Assembly (NCBI GenBank): GCA_002337215.1
Contig: DDFO01000022.1
Span: forward strand, 118,753-128,842
From: Phycisphaerales bacterium UBA1926
GTDB taxonomy: Bacteria; Planctomycetota; Phycisphaerae; Phycisphaerales; UBA1924
DNA: 10,090 nt
Direction of reading: 5' to 3'
Shown piece after piece: positions 6,489 to 10,090 of the stretch. Position 1 is the first letter of the stretch, and every line of letters starts with the position of its first letter. The position numbers and the translations under genes are program-made. The notes beneath the pieces were generated by a model. It did no database searches. It worked only from the letters and a program-made list of their open reading frames with translations, and was not told the origin of the DNA.

Positions 6489-7171
6489 GATCGCCCCCCG
6501 CGTGATGCGAGCCTCGGCTCCTCCCGGCCGTCCGCCTTCGTGCGTGGTCCCGATCGCGGCGTGGTGGGCGGGTCGGGTCGTTCGCCCGCCGAGGACGCCG
6601 CGCTCCACGCGCCGCTCGCCAGCAGCGCCAGCACGGCCACCGTCAGCCCCATCAGCGTCTGGCGCGCACGCGGATGGTCGGCGTCGAACGCCGCGTAGGC
6701 CGTCGCGGCCGACTCGTTCTCGCCCGCCTCCGCCGCTGACCAGTACTGCTGCGCGTTCTCCTGCATCCGCGGTGTGAGCACGAACAGGTGATAACTCACC
6801 AGGATCATCGCCGATCCGAGGGCGAGCAGACGCACCACCGACGACGCCCGGCGGATCGGGAGTTTGCAGAGCACGATGATTCCGATCGTCGCGAAGAGAG
6901 CCAGGGTCGCGGAGCCGTACTGGACGAAATCGAGGGCGAGGAACACCCGGTTCTGGAGGAAACCGGCGCCGATGTTGCTCTGGTCGCCCGCGTAGTTCTC
7001 GAAGACGCCGAACGCGGGTTCGAGCGTGCGCATGTGCGTAAACAGAAGGCCCGCGGTGGCGCCCGCCATGACGAGGGCGCCGAGCCAGAGCCCCGCGGCG
7101 ACGGCGTGGACGGTCTCGAAGCCTGATCGGAGGGTGCTGGGTCCGGACGATTTCGGGGTCGGTTCTGCCAT
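6485..7171 (-). CDS. Four-helix integral membrane protein, DUF4149-like
   Basis: A 228-residue protein with hydrophobic segments at about 20-44, 76-102, 110-133 and 170-194, and a disordered Pro/Arg/Glu-rich tail of some 34 residues. The first helix carries FETVHAVAAGLWLGALVMAG. A His in helix one followed by 'lWlGal' and then a loop with F and N/R residues resembles the DUF4149 family of unknown function, but that assignment is from memory and uncertain. No enzymatic motif is visible. The loop 134-168 is acidic and alanine-rich. The start at 7171 is the only good one at the head of the frame. No Shine-Dalgarno precedes it, and a TACGAT hexamer ends five bases before the ATG, which would suit a leaderless message. 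It overlaps nth by four bases. The link with DNA repair is positional, with no functional evidence. Confidence 0.65.
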   Translation of the reverse strand: MAEPTPKSSGPSTLRSGFETVHAVAAGLWLGALVMAGATAGLLFTHMRTLEPAFGVFENYAGDQSNIGAGFLQNRVFLALDFVQYGSATLALFATIGIIVLCKLPIRRASSVVRLLALGSAMILVSYHLFVLTPRMQENAQQYWSAAEAGENESAATAYAAFDADHPRARQTLMGLTVAVLALLASGAWSAASSAGERPDPPTTPRSGPRTKADGREEPRLASRGGRS

Positions 7172-7218
7172 GCCCGATCGTACGGGGCGCAGGCCGGGGT
7201 GCTACAAATCGTGCGCAC
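7172..7218. promoter_or_regulatory. Compact divergent promoter region
   Basis: Only 47 bases separate the two start codons. Toward the minus strand, TACGAT (7177-7182) lies five bases from the ATG, with a weak TTGTAG (7202-7207) 19 bases further upstream. Toward the plus strand, TACAAA (7203-7208) lies ten bases from the ATG at 7219. The two candidate boxes on opposite strands overlap at 7203-7207, so both directions may compete for RNA polymerase. An eight-base palindrome GTGCGCAC (7211-7218) abuts the plus-strand start codon. Neither gene has a Shine-Dalgarno. Confidence 0.35.
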
Positions 7219-8073
7219 ATGACCGCAGACTCGTCCGACAGTTCCGCGATCAGCCTCTCGGTTGCCGGTCTCCATGCCTCGGCGTTGGACGGGCCGTGGG
7301 CTCAGGGTGTGCGCGCCGCGATCGGGTGGTGCGCATCGGTCGGGTACCGCGGGATCCAGCTCGACGCCTCGGCGCGCGAGATCCGGCCCAGAGCGATCGA
7401 CCGATCCGCCCGGCGGGATCTCGCGGCCTCCGTCCGCCGAGCCGGTCTGGGGTTCACGGGGCTAGATCTCTGGATCCCGCCCGAGCATTTCTCGGCGGGT
7501 GAGCACGCCGATCGTGCGCACGCGGCGCTGCTCGGAGCGATCGGGCTCGCGGCCGACCTGCGGGGGCTCGTCCCGTCAGGATCCGCTTCGGCGCCCGCGG
7601 TCGTCTCGGCGGCTTTCCCCATCGACTACGCGGGCCGCGGTGAGGTCTTGGCACAGGCCGACGCGGTGGGGGTGCTCGTGGAGGACTTCGGTGCGGGCGC
7701 GACCGCGCCGCCCTCGGATTCCACCGCGAACGGTGGGGGAGTAGACGAAGGCCGGGCGCACGGATCGATCCGCCCGGGCATCGACACGGCCCGGCTGATC
7801 ATGCGGTCCCAACCGCCCGGCAAGACGTTCGCCAAGTTCAGCAAATCCGCCGCGACGCTCCGCGTGAACGACGCGGACGACACGGGCCGGCGCGAGATGG
7901 GCAAGGGCCGGCTGGATGCTTCGACGCTGCTGGCGTTGCACGCGACGCTGACGCCTGAATTGCCGATTGTGACCGACCTGCGGGGGATCGAACACCCCGA
8001 CCGCGGGGCCCGCGCGGCGATCGACGTCATCCGGTCCGGGATGGACCTGCCGGGATTCGGGCCCATGTCGTAG
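7219..8073 (+). CDS. Sugar phosphate isomerase/epimerase-like protein (xylose isomerase-like TIM barrel)
   Basis: A 284-residue, probably cytoplasmic protein. Seen: ASVGYRGIQLDAS (39-51), the usual second strand of xylose isomerase-like barrels, then LGFTGLDLWIPPEHF and an alternation of strands and helices. Near the end are RVNDADDTGRREMGKGRLDA (215-234) and PIVTDLRGIEHPD. The 'nDaddtgRr..GkGrld' block is the common 'GeGrld' loop of sugar phosphate isomerases/epimerases and related AP-endonuclease-2-like proteins. Compared with the family the middle is odd: the segment after VEDFGAG is glycine/serine-rich without structure, DTAR stands where DTGH is usual, and DLRG ends the strand that normally gives a metal-binding Glu. 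The metal site may therefore be altered or lost. The substrate is unknown. The start ATG lacks a Shine-Dalgarno but begins the frame right after the divergent promoter region. It converges with yebC, 30 bases apart. Confidence 0.7.
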   Translation: MTADSSDSSAISLSVAGLHASALDGPWAQGVRAAIGWCASVGYRGIQLDASAREIRPRAIDRSARRDLAASVRRAGLGFTGLDLWIPPEHFSAGEHADRAHAALLGAIGLAADLRGLVPSGSASAPAVVSAAFPIDYAGRGEVLAQADAVGVLVEDFGAGATAPPSDSTANGGGVDEGRAHGSIRPGIDTARLIMRSQPPGKTFAKFSKSAATLRVNDADDTGRREMGKGRLDASTLLALHATLTPELPIVTDLRGIEHPDRGARAAIDVIRSGMDLPGFGPMS

Positions 8074-8103
8074 TCCGCGGGGTGGGGTCCGATCAGGAAC
8101 GGA

Positions 8104-8859
8104 TCAGTCCAGCGCCTCGAGATCCGCCTCGCTGATCTCGGCGTTGTGGTGGACCTTCTGCACGTCGTCGTTGTCCTCGAGCGCGTCGACGATGTTCATG
8201 AGCTTGCGGACATCTTCTCCACCGATCGCGACGGTGTTGTCGGGGATCTTGGTGAGCTCGGAGTCCGCGATCTCGATGCCGGCGTTCTCGAGCGCCTCTT
8301 TGACGCCCAGGAAATCGGTCGGGTCGGTCAGGATCGTCCACGCGCCGTCGTCGCCCTCGGGCTCCTGGATATCGTCGGCCCCCGCCTCGAGGGCGGTGTT
8401 CATCAGCGATTCCTCATCGGTCTTCCCCGCGTCGATGAAGATCTGCCCCTTGGACTGGAACATGAAGGCGACCGAGCCCGGGTTGCCCATGCTGCCGCCC
8501 TTTTTGCTGAAGACGGTGCGGACATCGCCCGCGGTGCGCGCGCGGTTGTCGGTCAGGGCTTCGACGAAGATCGCGACGCCGCTCGGGCCGTAGCCCTCGT
8601 AGGTGATCGTCTCGAAGTCGGCGCCGCCGGACGCGCCCGAGCCCTTGTCGACGGCCCGCTGGATCGTGTCCTTGGGCATGTTGGCGGCCTTCGCCTCGTC
8701 GATCGCGTAGCGCAGGGCGAGGTTGGTCGCGGGGTCGCCGCCTCCGGCGCGGGCGGCCGCCATGATCGCGCGGCTGACCTTCGACCAGACCTTGCCGCGC
8801 TTCTTGTCCACCGCGGCCTTGCGGTGCTTGATGTTCGCCCACTTGCTGTGTCCGGCCAT
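8104..8859 (-). CDS. yebC: YebC/PmpR (TACO1) family protein
   Basis: A 251-residue protein, close to E. coli YebC (246). It opens with MAGHSKWANIKHRKAAVDKK, the family signature, followed by KVWSKVSRAIMAAARAGG and NMPKDTIQRAVDKGSG. The second domain has YEGYGPSGVAIFVEALTDNR and the FSKKGGSMGNPGSVAFMF block. The acidic C-terminal part (KIPDNTVAI, then LEDNDDVQKVHHNAE) is also typical. The family was first described as DNA-binding regulators. More recent work on YebC and mitochondrial TACO1 supports a translation factor that relieves ribosome stalling on proline-rich stretches. The start is fixed by the signature and an AGGA (8869-8872) nine bases upstream. It lies 16 bases after the stop of the TPR gene, so the two are probably one transcript. 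No RuvC or other Holliday-junction gene, a frequent neighbour elsewhere, is visible downstream. Confidence 0.97.
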   Translation of the reverse strand: MAGHSKWANIKHRKAAVDKKRGKVWSKVSRAIMAAARAGGGDPATNLALRYAIDEAKAANMPKDTIQRAVDKGSGASGGADFETITYEGYGPSGVAIFVEALTDNRARTAGDVRTVFSKKGGSMGNPGSVAFMFQSKGQIFIDAGKTDEESLMNTALEAGADDIQEPEGDDGAWTILTDPTDFLGVKEALENAGIEIADSELTKIPDNTVAIGGEDVRKLMNIVDALEDNDDVQKVHHNAEISEADLEALD

Positions 8860-8875
8860 GTCTGCGTGTCCTGTA

Positions 8876-10090
8876 TCACTCGCCGGGCGGTGTCGCGCCG
8901 GGCTGGCTGTTGTCGGGTTCGTCTTCGCCGGGTGCTTCGTTCCCGACGTCTTCCAAACCGCGTTGCGGCTCGACCGCCGGGGCCTGCCCCATCTGCAACG
9001 CGTTGGGTTTCATGATTGCCCGGACCGCGAGGTCCGCGATTTCCTCGGATCGTACCCCGCCTGTGCGTCCTGAAGCGCGGAGCCGGGACATCGACGCGTT
9101 GGCCATCCGGGCGGCCTGCCGCCAGGCGGCGATCGCGTCCTCGGTCCGCCCCGCGGCGTAGAGCGCGTCGCCCAGGTGGTCGTGGACGACCCCGTCGTCG
9201 TCGCTCTCGGAGAGGTCGACGGCCCGCTGGAGCAGGGTCACCGCGCCGGGGATCTCCTCGCCGGTCCGCGGGTCGGTGCTGTCCTCGAGCTTGCCCCGGT
9301 GGTAGCGGACCCAGCCCAGCGAGTCGACGATGTTCGCCGCGTCGCGGTTGCCGCGGTAGGCGATCTCGATCAGGCGCTCGGCCTCGGCGAGGTCGCCCCC
9401 GGATTCGAGCATCGTGTACCCGAGGTCGTTGGCGGCCCAGGCGTGGTTCTCGTCGTAGTCGAGCGCGAGGCGGAGGTAGGCCGCGCGGGCGAGACCCTCG
9501 CCGGTCGGATCGGGGGCGTAGAGCGCAAGCAGATAGGCGAGATCTCCCGCGAGTTTGCTCTCTCTGTCGGCCGCGCTGAGCGATGAACTCGGCACGCTCC
9601 ACACCGGGCCATCGGGTCCATCGGGGCGGACGGCGTCCCACGCCTCGCCAGCGGTGCCGGTCGCGATGAGATCGTCGATCATCGCTTTCGCCCACGCTGG
9701 CGACCCCTCGGCGTCGTTCTGCCCGGTCACGATGACCAGGCGGAACCACTCCTGGAACGCGTCGAGGTTGAGCGACCGGTCCCCGTCCTGGAGCGATCGG
9801 TCCCGGATCCAGCCGAATGCTTGCGTGGTTTCACCGCGTTCCACCAGCAGATCCGCGGCTCGGCGGTAGAACGCCCGGCGGAGCTCGCCGCCTGGATCTT
9901 GCTGGTCGATCGCGTGCTCGGCGGCGTCGAGGATCGCCCCGGCGGGGTCGCCGCGCTGATCGAGCAGATCGAGTCGGAGGCCGTGGATACCCGGGGCCAG
10001 CGGGAGATCGCGCCCTGCGGACCAGGCGAGCAGATCGAGCAGCGGGTCTTGGAACGGCTCGATATCGCGGGCATCGCGGCGGGCGGTATC
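8876..10090 (-). CDS. Tetratricopeptide repeat protein (N terminus beyond window)
   Basis: The frame is open without a stop to the right edge, so 404 C-terminal residues are visible and the start is missing. TPR-like helical pairs lie at about visible residues 203-247, 253-290 and 300-332. They include NDLGYTMLESGGDLAEAERL, then VDSLGWVRYHRGKLED, then HDHLGDALYAAGRTEDAIAAW. The 'LGY...DSLGW..y..G...HLGDaLy..Gr...A...W' pattern is typical of the last repeats in many bacterial TPR proteins of envelope or assembly roles. The earlier part is helical with repeated LLDLL and LRLDLLDQRGDPAGAILDAA stretches and may hold further degenerate repeats. The tail after about 340 is rich in Pro, Glu, Gly and Gln and probably disordered. 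The partner is unknown. A GTG at 9842-9844 is an internal valine codon in this reading, since homologous-looking sequence continues upstream. The gene sits 16 bases ahead of yebC and likely shares its transcript. Confidence 0.85.
   Translation of the reverse strand, partial: DTARRDARDIEPFQDPLLDLLAWSAGRDLPLAPGIHGLRLDLLDQRGDPAGAILDAAEHAIDQQDPGGELRRAFYRRAADLLVERGETTQAFGWIRDRSLQDGDRSLNLDAFQEWFRLVIVTGQNDAEGSPAWAKAMIDDLIATGTAGEAWDAVRPDGPDGPVWSVPSSSLSAADRESKLAGDLAYLLALYAPDPTGEGLARAAYLRLALDYDENHAWAANDLGYTMLESGGDLAEAERLIEIAYRGNRDAANIVDSLGWVRYHRGKLEDSTDPRTGEEIPGAVTLLQRAVDLSESDDDGVVHDHLGDALYAAGRTEDAIAAWRQAARMANASMSRLRASGRTGGVRSEEIADLAVRAIMKPNALQMGQAPAVEPQRGLEDVGNEAPGEDEPDNSQPGATPPGE

Noticed and set aside
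6489..7220. Upstream extension of nth by 244 codons in the same frame
   Set aside because: It is out of frame with the real membrane-protein gene in this interval, is Arg/Pro-rich, and the nth family begins near residue 20 of the shorter protein.
8074..8103. Terminator between the sugar isomerase gene and yebC
   Set aside because: Only a four-base stem (TCCG/CGGA) is seen and no T run, so termination here is not supported.
8553..9749. 398-codon minus-strand frame across yebC and the TPR gene
   Set aside because: It is a shadow frame, very rich in Arg, Gly and Pro, overlapping two well-supported genes in another frame.
1..10090. Mobile element, CRISPR, phage defence or toxin-antitoxin system
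   Set aside because: No transposase, integrase, repeat array, target-site duplication or paired small genes were found. Next to the tRNA gene there is no integrase and no second copy of its 3' end.

Overview
The window is GC-rich DNA, densely packed with chromosomal genes of a bacterium that exports proteins across a membrane. The set is PDH E1-alpha, a long secreted S41 protease, a YebC protein, a xylose-isomerase-like barrel and lone secreted or TPR proteins. With the base composition, this fits a Planctomycetota lineage, perhaps Phycisphaerae. That placement is an impression from protein style, not a computed assignment. There is no sign of phage, transposon, CRISPR or plasmid functions.

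Left part (1-4523), all on the minus strand. The N-terminal 79 residues of pyruvate dehydrogenase E1 alpha run off the left edge. A clear intrinsic terminator (332-361) and two further hairpins separate it from a 761-residue secreted PDZ/S41 C-terminal processing protease. A 408-base gap without a convincing gene then precedes a 12-helix MFS-type membrane protein.

Middle (4517-7171). A tRNA-Arg(CCG) gene is read on the plus strand, and its likely promoter overlaps the start codon of the divergent MFS gene. After a leader rich in inverted repeats comes a secreted 299-residue protein of the LolA-like 'conserved GG' type. Facing it on the minus strand is a two-gene unit, a four-helix membrane protein followed by endonuclease III (nth), joined by an ATGA overlap.

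Right part (7172-10090). A 47-base divergent intergenic region separates that unit from a sugar-phosphate isomerase/epimerase-like protein on the plus strand. This gene converges with a minus-strand pair, a TPR protein (its start lies beyond the right edge) and yebC 16 bases downstream.

The genes do not form one pathway: central carbon entry (PDH), envelope proteolysis, transport, DNA repair and translation quality control lie side by side. I see no new multi-gene system. The points most worth checking are the non-classical cysteine spacing of the iron-sulfur loop in Nth, the divergent S41 active-site loop, the structured leader between the tRNA and the secreted protein, and the very short, Shine-Dalgarno-free divergent promoter region at 7172-7218.
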